Below are positions 18,655-28,029 of a stretch of 64,000 nt of DNA, piece after piece. The translations under genes were made by a program, and so were the position numbers. Source of the stretch: Pontibacter russatus (GTDB lineage: Bacteria; Bacteroidota; Bacteroidia; Cytophagales; Hymenobacteraceae); the NCBI RefSeq assembly GCF_009931655.1, contig NZ_CP047984.1:1736001-1800000 (forward strand). Direction: 5' to 3'. The notes under the pieces were generated by a model. That model ran no database searches. It saw nothing but the letters and a program-made list of their open reading frames with translations, and was not told where the DNA came from. Within the stretch, counting starts at the first letter, position 1. Each line of letters begins with the position of its first letter.

Positions 18655-19872
18655 ATGAAAAAGAATTACGCAGTCTTGCTGTGGGCTTTCCTCCTGCTGA
18701 TGACAGCACCCGCCTTTGCCCAACTCAACATTGGTAAAAAGTTACAGAACAAAATCAACCAGAAGATAGACCAGCAGGTTGATAAAACAATCGATACTGC
18801 CCTGGAGGCTCCTGCGAAAGAGTCTACCGCTGGCGCGGCAGAGGGGGATGCCGGTGAAGGGGCGGGCAATGCCCCGGGAGGCAGCACAGCCACCACCGAC
18901 GAGGCAAAGAAAAAGGCGTGGACGAAGTACGACTTTGTGGCCGGCGACAAAGTGCTGTTCGCCGATAACCTCTCCGGCGAGGAAAACGGAGAGTTCCCGT
19001 CCCGCTGGGGTTTGAACGACGGCAATGCGGAAGTGGCCTCTTTTGGCGGTGAACCCGTTATCAACCTGGTGCAGACAGGCACGGAGATTATGCCGTTGAT
19101 GAAAAACAAAAATTGGGTTCCTGAAACTTTCACCATCGAGTTTGACGTGTATTTCGACAGCGACAACCCCAATGTGGCTTACGAGGTGTACCTGATAGAG
19201 GAGACAAACAACTACAATGAAAGTCTGCACGGAGAATTCTGGGACCCGATTGACATCAGGTCCAACGCCGTCAGATTCAAAACATTCGGATCTGTGTCGG
19301 CTGAGTTGGATGCGGCAGGAACCAAGGACCAGTGGCGCCACGTGGCCATCGCGTTCAACAAGCGCAGCATGAAAGTGTACCTCGACCAGTACCGGCTCAT
19401 CAACATCCCAAACCTCAAAGGCACGCCCACCGGGCTAAAAATAGCCATAGACAAGCGCATCGAAGCCAACAGCATGATCAAGAATGTGCTTATCGCCGAG
19501 GGGGGCAAGAAACTGTATGACCAGGTGATGGCCAACGGCAAGATTGTCTCCTACGGAATCAAGTTCGATGTGAACAAGGCTTCTATCAAGCCCGAGTCCA
19601 TCGGCACCCTGAACAGCATCGCGAAATTGCTGCAGGAGCAGCCCGCGCTTAAGTTCAGCGTAGAGGGCCACACCGACAGCGACGGGGATGACAACGCAAA
19701 CATGAAACTCAGCCAAGAAAGGGCCGATGCCGTGAAAGCCTACTTGGTGAGCCAGGGCATTACCGCCGAGCGCCTCGCCTCCAAAGGCTGGGGCGAGTCT
19801 AAGCCGCTGGATAAAGGTGCCACAGTAGAGGCCAAGTCGAATAACAGGCGCGTGGAGTTCGTGAAGCTGTAG
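18655..19872 (+). CDS. OmpA-family outer membrane protein with a LamG-like domain
   Basis: A 405-residue exported protein. The signal peptide MKKNYAVLLWAFLLLMTAPA ends at FAQ; residues 25-85 are a Lys/Asp/Ala-rich linker with a helical N-terminal piece; residues ~95-290 look like a concanavalin/LamG-type beta sandwich (FTIEFDVYFDSDNPN, WRHVAIAFNKRSMKVYLD). The C-terminal ~115 residues are an OmpA peptidoglycan-binding domain (VEGHTDSDGDDNANMKLSQE...RADAVKAYL, SNNRRVEF). It likely tethers the outer membrane to the wall. Single gene, followed by a clean terminator. Confidence 0.88.
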   Translation: MKKNYAVLLWAFLLLMTAPAFAQLNIGKKLQNKINQKIDQQVDKTIDTALEAPAKESTAGAAEGDAGEGAGNAPGGSTATTDEAKKKAWTKYDFVAGDKVLFADNLSGEENGEFPSRWGLNDGNAEVASFGGEPVINLVQTGTEIMPLMKNKNWVPETFTIEFDVYFDSDNPNVAYEVYLIEETNNYNESLHGEFWDPIDIRSNAVRFKTFGSVSAELDAAGTKDQWRHVAIAFNKRSMKVYLDQYRLINIPNLKGTPTGLKIAIDKRIEANSMIKNVLIAEGGKKLYDQVMANGKIVSYGIKFDVNKASIKPESIGTLNSIAKLLQEQPALKFSVEGHTDSDGDDNANMKLSQERADAVKAYLVSQGITAERLASKGWGESKPLDKGATVEAKSNNRRVEFVKL

Positions 19873-19903
19873 CTTCTATATATAGCATTTATAGCATTCT
19901 TTC

Positions 19904-19929
19904 AAAAACCCGGCAGTTGCCGGGTTTTT
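19904..19929 (+). terminator. Terminator after the OmpA gene
   Basis: Arms AAAAACCCGGCA and TGCCGGGTTTTT with a two-base loop and a T run. Confidence 0.9.
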
Positions 19930-19954
19930 GCGTTTGCATGTCATTAGTTCCATT

Positions 19955-20029
19955 ATTTAGAAGAATTTTAAATAGCGCTTGGTTTGCGTTGCTGCATCGC
20001 CTACTTTTGCGCTGTATAGAATCATTCTA
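19955..20029 (+). promoter_or_regulatory. Promoter with two Fur-like operators upstream of the TonB receptor
   Basis: The -33 TTG at 19979-19981 and -7 TACTTTTG at 20002-20009 are 20 bases apart. A perfect 13-base palindrome TAGAATCATTCTA (20017-20029) sits just downstream of the -7 box, and an imperfect one, ATTTAGAAGAATTTTAAAT (19955-19973), just upstream of the -33. Both resemble iron-dependent Fur boxes and bracket the promoter, consistent with repression when iron is plentiful. The regulator identity is inferred. Confidence 0.6.
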
Positions 20030-20045
20030 AATAGTTTATATACTA

Positions 20046-22385
20046 ATGCAAAAGCTTGTACTGCCGCTCCTCTTCTCTTTTTTCACCGCGCTCACGCTCG
20101 CACAGGCTCAAACCAGGAGCGTGTCAGGCACTGTTACAGACAAGGGCGGCAAGCCGCTGGAGCTGCTCACGGTAGCGCTGGAGGGCACTGTGCTCGGCAC
20201 CAACACCAATACAGACGGTTATTTCGAGATTACAGGTGTTGCGCCGGGTATATATACATTGCGTGTGGGAGGCGTTGGCTACGGCACGCTGCAGCAGGAA
20301 GTGGACCTGACCAACAGCGACGCCACGCTGGATTTCTCGCTGAGCCAGCGCCAGAACGCCCTGCAGGAAGTAATCGTTTCTGCCAGCCGCAACCTCGAAA
20401 CCCTGGATGAAACGCCAGCCTCCGTCTATGTGCTCGACTCGCGCACGCTGCAGCTGCAGGCGCAGGTCTCGCCCAATATCGCCACCGTCCTCGCCAACAC
20501 CGTACCGGGGCTCGGCTTCAACAGCAACACCACCAGCAACGTGGGCCAGACGCTGCGCGGACGCAACGTGCTGGTGATGGTGGACGGCATTCCGCAGTCT
20601 ACCCCGCTGCGCGCCGGTGGCCGCGACATCCGCACCATCGACCCCGCCGCCATTGAGCGCGTGGAGATTGTGAAAGGCGCCACCGCCGTATATGGCAACG
20701 GGGCAGACGGCGGCCTCATCAACTACATCACCAAGCAAGCCAACACCAGCAAGCCCTTCAGCGCCTACACCTCCGTTGCCGGTACCGGCATGCTGCTCCA
20801 CAGCGACGACACCTTCGGCGGCCGCATTTCGCAGCAGTTCTCCGGCAAAATCAAGGCGTTCGATTATGTGGCCAGCGGCACCTACGAGAAGACGGGTGTT
20901 TTGAAAGACGGCAAGGGCCAGGTGATTTCGCCGGTATATGGCCTGGGCGAAACGAAGATGTACAACGGCTTTGCCAAGGTCGGCTACACGCTAAGCGCCA
21001 ACCACCGCGTGGAGGCCATGTACAATTACTTCGGCAGCCGCCAGGACTCGGATTATATACTGCAGGAGGGGAAATATGCAGAAACGCCCAGCATCGGCGT
21101 GAAAGGCGAAACACAGGGCATTGACGAGGGCACGCGCTACAACCACAACGCGCAGTTGCGCTACACCGGCAAAAACCTGTTCCTCAACACCGACCTCGAA
21201 CTGAGCGCTTACCTGCAGAGCTTCTACACAGTATATGGCTGGACACCCTACTTTGAGAATGGCGGCCAGTCCACGATTCTCTCCAACAAAAAAGGCATCC
21301 GCCTGAACCTGAACACCCCGTTCGATATAAGTCCGGATGCGCAGCTGAATCTCACCTATGGGGCCGATTACCTGAACGACGTGACCTCGCAGCCCCTTGT
21401 GGATGGCCGCACCTGGGTGCCTGAGATGGAGCTGAATAACCTGGCACCCTACGCACAGCTGCAGCTGAACCTGTACCATGATTTCATCTTCAAAGCCGGC
21501 TACCGCTTCGACAACGTGAACATCTCCATACCAGATTTTACCCAGCTGGTGCTGAGCAGCGGCGCGGGCGGCGACGCGGTAACAGGCGGCACGCTTGATT
21601 TCAATGCCCACACCTTTAACGCAGGCATCCGCTACGCAGGCATCGAGGCCTTCAAACCTTTCATCAGCTACTCCCAGGGCTTCTCTATCATTGACGTGGG
21701 CCGCTATGTGCGCGGCGCCACCGAAGATTATATCTCCCAGATGGACATTGAGCCCGTGATTGTGAACAACTATGAGGCGGGCTTCCACAGCAGGTTCGGG
21801 AAACTGGCCTTCAGCGGAGCCTACTTCATCAGCACCTCCAGGCTGGGCGCTAACCTGAAAGCAAATGAAGACGGCGTGTATGCCATTGAGCGCGCGCCGG
21901 AGCGGGTACAGGGCTTCGAGGCGGTAGCCGACCTGTTCCTGACGGATAAGCTAACAATCGGGGCCAGCGGCGCTTACACCGAAGGCAAGACAGACCTGAA
22001 CGACAACGACGAGTATGACGATAAGGAGGACAGCTACCTGAACGGCACGCGCATCCCGCCGCTGAAAATCATATCCTATATCAACCTGAAGCCTGTGGAG
22101 CGACTCAACCTGAACCTGCAGTGGATATACTCCGGTGAGCGGGACCACTTCGGGCGCAACGCCAAGGGCGGCTACAACTCCGGCGAGGGCCCCGTGAGCT
22201 CTTTCCACCTCGTGAACCTGAGCAGCACGTACCAGCTGTCTGACAAACTGAACCTGACGCTGGGCGTGGAGAACCTGCTGGACAACGCCTATTACCTGCC
22301 GCAGGCCTACTGGTACGGCCGCGACGATAACTTCACCAGGGCTAATGGGGCGCGGTTCCAGATAGGAGCCTCCTATAAGTGGTAG
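20046..22385 (+). CDS. TonB-dependent siderophore-type receptor
   Basis: Outer membrane gated channel for iron chelates or a similar ligand. It has 779 residues: signal peptide ending AQA, a carboxypeptidase-regulatory-like beta-sandwich at ~25-105 (SVSGTVTDKGGKPLELLTVA), the plug at ~115-240 (TLDETPASVYVLDS, LRGRNVLVMVDGIPQ, IERVEIVKGATAVYGNGADG), and a 22-strand-type barrel ending in FQIGASYKW. Its partner PepSY gene starts four bases after its stop, and Fur-like sites flank the promoter, so iron uptake is the best guess. The ligand is unknown. Confidence 0.93.
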   Translation: MQKLVLPLLFSFFTALTLAQAQTRSVSGTVTDKGGKPLELLTVALEGTVLGTNTNTDGYFEITGVAPGIYTLRVGGVGYGTLQQEVDLTNSDATLDFSLSQRQNALQEVIVSASRNLETLDETPASVYVLDSRTLQLQAQVSPNIATVLANTVPGLGFNSNTTSNVGQTLRGRNVLVMVDGIPQSTPLRAGGRDIRTIDPAAIERVEIVKGATAVYGNGADGGLINYITKQANTSKPFSAYTSVAGTGMLLHSDDTFGGRISQQFSGKIKAFDYVASGTYEKTGVLKDGKGQVISPVYGLGETKMYNGFAKVGYTLSANHRVEAMYNYFGSRQDSDYILQEGKYAETPSIGVKGETQGIDEGTRYNHNAQLRYTGKNLFLNTDLELSAYLQSFYTVYGWTPYFENGGQSTILSNKKGIRLNLNTPFDISPDAQLNLTYGADYLNDVTSQPLVDGRTWVPEMELNNLAPYAQLQLNLYHDFIFKAGYRFDNVNISIPDFTQLVLSSGAGGDAVTGGTLDFNAHTFNAGIRYAGIEAFKPFISYSQGFSIIDVGRYVRGATEDYISQMDIEPVIVNNYEAGFHSRFGKLAFSGAYFISTSRLGANLKANEDGVYAIERAPERVQGFEAVADLFLTDKLTIGASGAYTEGKTDLNDNDEYDDKEDSYLNGTRIPPLKIISYINLKPVERLNLNLQWIYSGERDHFGRNAKGGYNSGEGPVSSFHLVNLSSTYQLSDKLNLTLGVENLLDNAYYLPQAYWYGRDDNFTRANGARFQIGASYKW

Positions 22386-22389
22386 TATC

Positions 22390-23475
22390 TTGGAGAAGCG
22401 GACAAAGCGGACCTTCTCCCTGCACCACTGGTGCGGGCTGCTGGCCGGGATTTTCATCCTGGTTAGCAGCCTTTCAGGGGCAGTGCTCGTTTTCCATGAC
22501 GACATCGATGCAGCCATATATGCGGAGGAGTCACAACTGGGCACGCCCGCCCGCGCACTGCACATAGACAGTTCTTTTGAATGGGTGCGCCAGCAAAACC
22601 CCGGCTGGGACATCCGCATCATGGCCCTGCCGGATGCGCCCGACGAGGCCCTGCTATATGAACTGCGCCAGGGGCAACTCCGGCGGTGGCTGTTCGTGCA
22701 TCCCGAAACCGGGGCATCCATTGCGACGGTGCCACAGGCCCACAACCGCCTTGTTTATATATTGCTCAACCTGCACTACAACCTGCTTTCGGGCACTGCC
22801 GGTAAAATAGCCGTGCTGCTGACGGGGGTGGCGCTGCTGCTGCTCACCGTCACGGGCTTCCTGCTCTACCGGAGGTCCATCCTGAAAGTCATCTCGTTCC
22901 GGCAAACCATCTCCCGCAAAAGCCGGCGCAGCCTGTTCTCGAGCCTGCACCGGGTGGTGGGCGTGTGGGCGCTGGTGTTTAACCTGCTGATGTGCGTAAC
23001 GGGTATCTCGCTGGCGGTAACGGTGGTGAATGCCGCCCTTAAAGGAGGCACGGCCGCCATACAGGTGCCTGCGGTGCCGGTATCCATTGATGCGGCCATC
23101 CAGGAGATAGAGACGACATACCCCGGCTTCGAAGTCACATACGCGCGGTTTCCGGTGAGTGAGGAGGGGACGCTGCAGTTCCGGGGCCGCTTCCGGACCG
23201 ACCCGGTTTACTATGGCGCCATCTATAGCACGGTGCTGGTAAACTATAAAACCGGGGAGATAGAAAGCACAGACTTTCTGCGGGAGCACCCCTGGCACGA
23301 GCGCCTGCTCACCGTCCTGCACCCCCTGCACTTCGGCGACTACGCCGGACTATTCGTGAAGATCCTGTACTGCATCGGCGGCCTGATGCCCGGCATTTTG
23401 TCTATCACAGGCTTCCTGCTCTGGCGCTACCGCCGGAAACAACCGCCGGTAAAAAAGCTGCTGGCAAAAGCATGA
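22390..23475 (+). CDS. PepSY-associated transmembrane protein (PiuB-like)
   Basis: An inner membrane protein of 361 residues with about four helices (GLLAGIFILVSSLSGAVLVF; ILLNLHYNLL...VLLTGVALLLLTVTGFLLY; VWALVFNLLMCVTGISLAV; ILYCIGGLMPGILSITGFLLW) and periplasmic PepSY segments between them. Such proteins accompany siderophore receptors and are thought to reduce ferric chelates in the periplasm. It appears to start at TTG 22390 (LEKRTKRTFSLHHWCG, read as Met), four bases after the receptor stop, so translation is probably coupled. Confidence 0.9.
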   Translation: MEKRTKRTFSLHHWCGLLAGIFILVSSLSGAVLVFHDDIDAAIYAEESQLGTPARALHIDSSFEWVRQQNPGWDIRIMALPDAPDEALLYELRQGQLRRWLFVHPETGASIATVPQAHNRLVYILLNLHYNLLSGTAGKIAVLLTGVALLLLTVTGFLLYRRSILKVISFRQTISRKSRRSLFSSLHRVVGVWALVFNLLMCVTGISLAVTVVNAALKGGTAAIQVPAVPVSIDAAIQEIETTYPGFEVTYARFPVSEEGTLQFRGRFRTDPVYYGAIYSTVLVNYKTGEIESTDFLREHPWHERLLTVLHPLHFGDYAGLFVKILYCIGGLMPGILSITGFLLWRYRRKQPPVKKLLAKA

Positions 23476-23708
23476 AAGCTGTCGGTTAAAAACATTCCTT
23501 TATATACCCTCGGCAAAGGCCATATATGAATGGAAATTGCGACGCGCATTGGGCTATAGATGTTCCGCCGCTCTCCACAGCTTCCTCTCTCCTGACGCAG
23601 AGCTTTTCCATATCGCCCGCCTCCCCTCACCTGAAATGCGCCGTCGCGGCTGCGTGAAAACATTACAGCGGATTTACGTTAGATAGAGACAAAATATCGT
23701 GACCCTGT

Positions 23709-25301
23709 ATGAAAATACGCCTTTTGCCAGGCTTGCTTGTGCTACTCCTCCTTCTCTCTGCCGGCTGCGCCCGGAAAAACTTCTTCGCCAAGACCCCCGT
23801 TGTGGACCCCGCTGTGTACGAAAAGTTACAAACTGCCCCCGAAACGGTTGACAGCGTGGTAGTGAAAGCCGGCAAGCACTACAAGCGCGGCTTCCTGCAC
23901 CGCCTGTTCTGGGGAACGCACAACCGCCCCATCTGGAGTGCGCCTGTCAAGGTGCCTGTGCTGGATCTGGACACGGTATATGGCGGCCTGGAGTTCGAGG
24001 ATCTGGGCGGAGGCTTCCAGACCACCAGCATGACGCTCTCCGATTCCACCGGCTTCACCTACGCCCTCCGCTCCGTCGACAAAGACCCCGTCAGCGTGGT
24101 GCCCAAGGTGTGGCGAAAGACCTTTGTGGCCAACGTGCTGCGCGACCAGATTTCGGCCATCAACCCCTATGCCTCCCTCACCATACCGCCCATGGCCGAG
24201 GCGGCGGGCATCCCGCACTCCACCCCGCGGCTGTTCTACGTGGCCCCAGCCGACAGCAGTTTCGGGGAAAACACCGCGCGCTTCAGCGACCGTTTATATA
24301 TGCTGGAAGAGAAGTTTGACGACAAGAACACCATCACGCCCCTGCTGGGCGATGCCCAGGACATAGACGGATCAGGCACGGTGCTGAACAACCGCTACGA
24401 AGAAGACGATGTTTTCATTGACCAGTTGGCCTTCGGCAAAGCCCGCCTCTTCGACCTCCTCATCCACGACTGGGACCGCCACGAGGGGCAGTGGGAGTGG
24501 GCACAGTACGAGGAAAACGGCAACCGCATCTACCGTCCTATCCCCAAAGACCGCGACAACGCCTACTACCGCTTCCAGGACGGCATCATCCCCTGGATTT
24601 TCAGCCGCAACTGGGCCATCCGCAAGTTTGAGTCCTTCGATGATGAATTCAACGACGTGTATGCGCTTACCATCAACTCGGAGTTCATAGACAAACGCGC
24701 ACTCTCCGAGCTAACGCGGCAGCAGTTCGACTCGCTGGCGAAAGAGCTGCAGACCGCCATCACCGACGAGGTGATAGCGAAAGCGGTGCAGCAGTATCCG
24801 GACTCGGTATATGAACTGGTGGGGGAAATCACGAAGCGGAAACTCATCAACCGCCGCAACGCCCTGGACGAAGCGGCAGAAGACTTCTATGAGATACTGG
24901 CCAAAGACGTGCTGGTGGTGGGCACTGACCAGGAGGAGGAGTTTGAGGTAAAGCGCCTGAATGACAAGGAGACGGAGGTGACCGTGCGGCGCAAATCAGA
25001 CGACATGGTGACCTATCACCGCGTTTTCTTCCGCGACGAAACCGAGCTTATATCCCTCTATGGCCTGGCCGGGGACGATGAATTTAAAGTAAGCGGAGAG
25101 GTGAAAGAAGGCATCAAAGTGAAGATAGTGGGCGGCCGCGGGGAAGACGAGATAAAGGACTCCTCCAGGGTTGCCAACGGCGGCAAGAAAACCTGGGTTT
25201 ATGACACCAAGCGCGGCACGGAACTGGAGCCCGGGCCAGAGACCAAAGACAAGCGCACCAGCGATGTCCGCGTGCACGCCTTCGACCGGGAAGGCTTCTG
25301 A
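23709..25301 (+). CDS. Large lipoprotein with a kinase-like DWDRH motif
   Basis: A 530-residue protein with signal peptide and lipobox (LLLSAGCARK). The N-terminal ~100 residues look like a beta domain also found next to outer-membrane barrel proteins in Bacteroidota. The centre contains VLRDQISAINPYA, then LLIHDWDRHEGQWEWAQ (near residue 255) and RPIPKDRDNAYYR about twenty residues later. A DRH followed by a metal-type aspartate is the layout of the catalytic loop in HipA/Fam20C/CotH-like kinases; the resemblance is by eye only. The end has a GDDEFKVSG...GGRGEDEIKDSS stretch like a calcium-binding repeat. Function unproven. It stands alone. Confidence 0.6.
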   Translation: MKIRLLPGLLVLLLLLSAGCARKNFFAKTPVVDPAVYEKLQTAPETVDSVVVKAGKHYKRGFLHRLFWGTHNRPIWSAPVKVPVLDLDTVYGGLEFEDLGGGFQTTSMTLSDSTGFTYALRSVDKDPVSVVPKVWRKTFVANVLRDQISAINPYASLTIPPMAEAAGIPHSTPRLFYVAPADSSFGENTARFSDRLYMLEEKFDDKNTITPLLGDAQDIDGSGTVLNNRYEEDDVFIDQLAFGKARLFDLLIHDWDRHEGQWEWAQYEENGNRIYRPIPKDRDNAYYRFQDGIIPWIFSRNWAIRKFESFDDEFNDVYALTINSEFIDKRALSELTRQQFDSLAKELQTAITDEVIAKAVQQYPDSVYELVGEITKRKLINRRNALDEAAEDFYEILAKDVLVVGTDQEEEFEVKRLNDKETEVTVRRKSDDMVTYHRVFFRDETELISLYGLAGDDEFKVSGEVKEGIKVKIVGGRGEDEIKDSSRVANGGKKTWVYDTKRGTELEPGPETKDKRTSDVRVHAFDREGF

Positions 25302-25334
25302 TGCGCTATATATAGGCTACCCCTCACGAGTCTT

Positions 25335-25667
25335 ACATAAAACGTGAACTCGGGAACTAATTAAATGTAATAGTCTGATTTTTAAATTATTACAACAGCA
25401 CTCTCACTGGCTAAGAGCAAAACTGTTTCCAGTTTTCACCCGAGGCACCTTATAGATGTTGCGGTGCCACGGTAGTGGCAGCCTGAGCAGAGCCAATAGA
25501 GGGCCCCTACCCCCGGCAGCTTCCGCTACACAGTGCTGAAGGGGAAAACGAGGCCTCTCGGCCTGAGAGCACCATTGCCAGCCATGGAACTTGAAGGAAA
25601 CTAAGACAGAGGGATGAACTGTAGAGAGCAGTGCGGGCAGAGTAATTCCCGAGTTCACGTTACATAA
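25335..25667. mobile_element. MITE, AACGTGAACTCGGGAA family, copy 1, with target duplication
   Basis: A 321-base element (25341-25661) with terminal inverted repeats AACGTGAACTCGGGAACTA and the complement of TAATTCCCGAGTTCACGTT (18 of 19 match). It is flanked on both sides by ACATAA (25335-25340 and 25662-25667), a convincing 6-base target duplication. It has no transposase. Its interior (with GGCCGAGAGGCC-type palindrome and GCTGCCGGGGGTAGGGGCCC) is conserved in the second copy at 50370-50695, which is in the opposite orientation. Confidence 0.82.
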
Positions 25668-25754
25668 ACTGCGCGGGCCAGCCATATATACGGATAGCGT
25701 AGCGGCTGCATTATGGCACAAGGCAAAGGTATGGGAGTTCTACGGAAACAGCGC

Positions 25755-26507
25755 CTACTGCTGCCGGTGTACGACCGTGGCGGAAGCCTGCGCCGTGGGC
25801 AGCACCAGTACCTCCGCAATATTCACATGTGCCGGCCTCGTCACGATAAAGGCTATCAGTTCGGCTATATCCTGCGCCTGCAGCGCCTCCAAGCCTTTGT
25901 ACACCGATGCCGCACGGGCCTTATCGCCTTTGAAGCGCACCTCCGAGAACTCTGTCTCCACCAGCCCCGGATTCACCTCCGACACCCGGATGCCCTCCTG
26001 CACCAGGTCGATGCGCATGCCCTGCGTGAGGGCGTCCACGGCAAACTTGGAGGCACAGTACACATTCCCGTTCGGGTACACTTCCTTGCCCGCAATAGAG
26101 CCGATGTTCACGATATGGCCTTTTTTGTGCGGCAGCATCAGGGGCAGGACAGCTCGGCTTACATACAGCAGGCCCTTCACGTTGATGTCGATCATGGCAT
26201 CCCAATCCTCCACCGAGCCGCTCTGGATAGGCGCCATGCCATGGGCGTTGCCAGCATTGTTCACCAGCACCTCCACCTGCCGCCATTCGGCAGGCAGCGA
26301 GTCCACGGCTTGCTGCACGGCCCGTTTGTCGCGCACATCAAACGTCAGGGTATATAGGGGCACATCCGTTAACTCCTGCTTCAGCTCTTCGAGGCGGTCG
26401 GCGCGGCGGCCGGTGGCAATAATGCGGAAACCTTTGCTGGCAAGCTCAAATGCAGTGGCCCGCCCTATGCCCGAGGTAGCCCCTGTTACGAATGCAATTT
26501 TTGACAT
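25755..26507 (-). CDS. Short-chain dehydrogenase/reductase (YdfG-like)
   Basis: A 250-residue NADP(H)-dependent oxidoreductase. The Rossmann loop is TGATSGIGRA (residues 8-17) with ATGRR after strand 2 suggesting NADP; NNAG lies near 87-90; the catalytic YCASK with upstream IGS serine near 140-156; and PGLVETEF follows. It is closest in pattern to 3-hydroxy acid/serine dehydrogenases of the YdfG type, but the substrate cannot be read. It is four bases downstream of porT on the same strand, so it is probably in the ubiE-porT transcript. Confidence 0.92.
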   Translation of the reverse strand: MSKIAFVTGATSGIGRATAFELASKGFRIIATGRRADRLEELKQELTDVPLYTLTFDVRDKRAVQQAVDSLPAEWRQVEVLVNNAGNAHGMAPIQSGSVEDWDAMIDINVKGLLYVSRAVLPLMLPHKKGHIVNIGSIAGKEVYPNGNVYCASKFAVDALTQGMRIDLVQEGIRVSEVNPGLVETEFSEVRFKGDKARAASVYKGLEALQAQDIAELIAFIVTRPAHVNIAEVLVLPTAQASATVVHRQQ

Positions 26508-26511
26508 GGCG

Positions 26512-27282
26512 CTATTCGAAAAAGAAAATCAATGAGACATTGTGGTTGGTGAGCTTCTGGATATAGCCGCTGTACGTGCTGCCGCTCACGGGCTTGTGTA
26601 CGTTCACCAGGCCATGGGAGAAACGCAGCTCCGGGGCAAACTTGAAGTAAGGGTAAAATATATCCAACCCGATGCCGTATTCCAGGGCCAGGTCGTAATC
26701 ATCCACCTGCAGCGCTATTTCCTCCTGCGTTTTCCCGTTGTTTCCCTTTCCCAGGTCCAGGCTTGCCTTTATGCCCGCCACCAAGTAAGGCCTGAAGTTG
26801 GACCTGCGCTTTGACTTGTACTTCAGCAGCAAGGGCAGCTCTATCATCGTGTTGCTCACCGTCTCCTTCATCGAGGGCTCCGTTTCCAGCGAGGTGGTCT
26901 CCACGTTGGAGAACACCAGTGTGCGGCCGTAGAAGCCAACACCGGGCACAAAGCGGGCATCCAGGTATTCTGCCAGGCGCACGTTCAGCACCAGGCCCGT
27001 GTAAAAGCCCAGGTCGCTCTTGGCGTTCACGGCATCATCATTCCCGTCGGCCAGCTGGTCGGCATAGGCCTGGGAGTGCTGCACATTGTACCGGGTGAGC
27101 GGCACGGACAGGTAAAAGCCGTAATGCACCGGCCTGTAATCGTATTCGGGCTTGTTCATGACCCGGATTTTCTGCTGGGCCGATGCGGTGTGGCTGCCCA
27201 GCAGCGCCAGCGCCAGCAACCCCGCCAGCGTTATTTTTTGCCTATATAGATAGAGCTGATTCCAAATGTGAGTGAATGCCAT
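26512..27282 (-). CDS. porT: Type IX secretion system protein PorT
   Basis: Outer membrane beta-barrel component of the Bacteroidota type IX secretion pathway, which exports surface and gliding proteins. It has 256 residues with signal peptide (ITLAGLLALALLGSHTASAQ), then KPEYDYRPVHYGFYLSVPLT and repeated amphipathic strands (MIELPLLLKYKSKR, FAPELRFSHGLVN) to a final aromatic VSLIFFFE. The PorT call rests on this pattern plus the conserved location directly after ubiE. Its start overlaps the 3' end of ubiE by 52 bases, unusually long; a later non-ATG start would shorten this. Confidence 0.82.
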   Translation of the reverse strand: MAFTHIWNQLYLYRQKITLAGLLALALLGSHTASAQQKIRVMNKPEYDYRPVHYGFYLSVPLTRYNVQHSQAYADQLADGNDDAVNAKSDLGFYTGLVLNVRLAEYLDARFVPGVGFYGRTLVFSNVETTSLETEPSMKETVSNTMIELPLLLKYKSKRRSNFRPYLVAGIKASLDLGKGNNGKTQEEIALQVDDYDLALEYGIGLDIFYPYFKFAPELRFSHGLVNVHKPVSGSTYSGYIQKLTNHNVSLIFFFE

Positions 27283-27953
27283 CGCGTGCTTCTGAATCCG
27301 ACTTTCTGGTATATGTTGAGAAAATTCTGCCCGTCCGGGAACGCCTGCACCGACTCGGGCAGGTAGGTATAGGCAGCATTGTCCTTAGAAACGATCTTGC
27401 CTACCACTGGTAGTATATTCCTGAAATAAAATTGGTAAAGCTGTTTCATCGGGAAGCTGCGGGGCTTCGAAAACTCCAGCACCACTGCCGTGCCGCCCGG
27501 CCTCAGCACCCGGTACATCTCCGCCAGGCCCTTCTCCAGATTCTCGAAGTTGCGCACCCCGAAAGCCACGGTAATGGCATCGAAGCTGTTCTCTTCAAAC
27601 GGCAGGTTCTCCGAGTCCCCATACTGCAGCTCAATCTTGTCTGAGAGGCCTTTCCTGGCCAGCTTCTCCCGCCCTACGGCCAGCATCCCTTCCGAGATAT
27701 CCACCCCTACGATTTTATCCGGGTTCAGGCGCAGCGTCTCGATGGCGAAGTCGGCGGTGCCGGTGGCAATGTCCAGTACCAGTTTCGGTTTCTCAGGGGC
27801 CAGCAGGCGCACTGCTTTCCTGCGCCAGATAATGTCAATGCCCGCGCTCAGGAAGTGGTTCAGAAAATCGTACTTGCCGGCGATGTTGTTAAACATTGTG
27901 GCCACCTGCGACTTTTTATCGCCGCTCTGGTCTTTGTAAGGGACTACCGCCAT
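27231..27953 (-). CDS. ubiE: Demethylmenaquinone methyltransferase UbiE/MenG
   Basis: SAM-dependent last step of menaquinone synthesis. It has 240 residues from the ATG at 27953 (MAVVPYKDQSGDKKSQ); the frame reaches a TTG at 27980. Signatures are MFNNIAGKYDFLNHFLSAGID, the SAM motif VLDIATGTADFA, GVDISEGML, and FGVRNFENLEKGLAEMYRVL. It is the first gene of a leftward ubiE-porT-SDR set, an order typical of the phylum. Confidence 0.95.
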   Translation of the reverse strand: MAVVPYKDQSGDKKSQVATMFNNIAGKYDFLNHFLSAGIDIIWRRKAVRLLAPEKPKLVLDIATGTADFAIETLRLNPDKIVGVDISEGMLAVGREKLARKGLSDKIELQYGDSENLPFEENSFDAITVAFGVRNFENLEKGLAEMYRVLRPGGTAVVLEFSKPRSFPMKQLYQFYFRNILPVVGKIVSKDNAAYTYLPESVQAFPDGQNFLNIYQKVGFRSTRWHSLTFGISSIYIGKK

Positions 27954-28029
27954 GTTCTTTGTGCTATATAATTCCGCCAAAAATACTTTACCTTCAACTA
28001 TAATTCACGGTTTATGTTCCGAAATATAA

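Noticed and set aside
25404-25721. Short protein within MITE copy 1, with a similar peptide in copy 2
   Set aside because: Differences between the copies are mostly amino-acid changing, so no sign of selection for the protein; DNA-level repeat explains the similarity.
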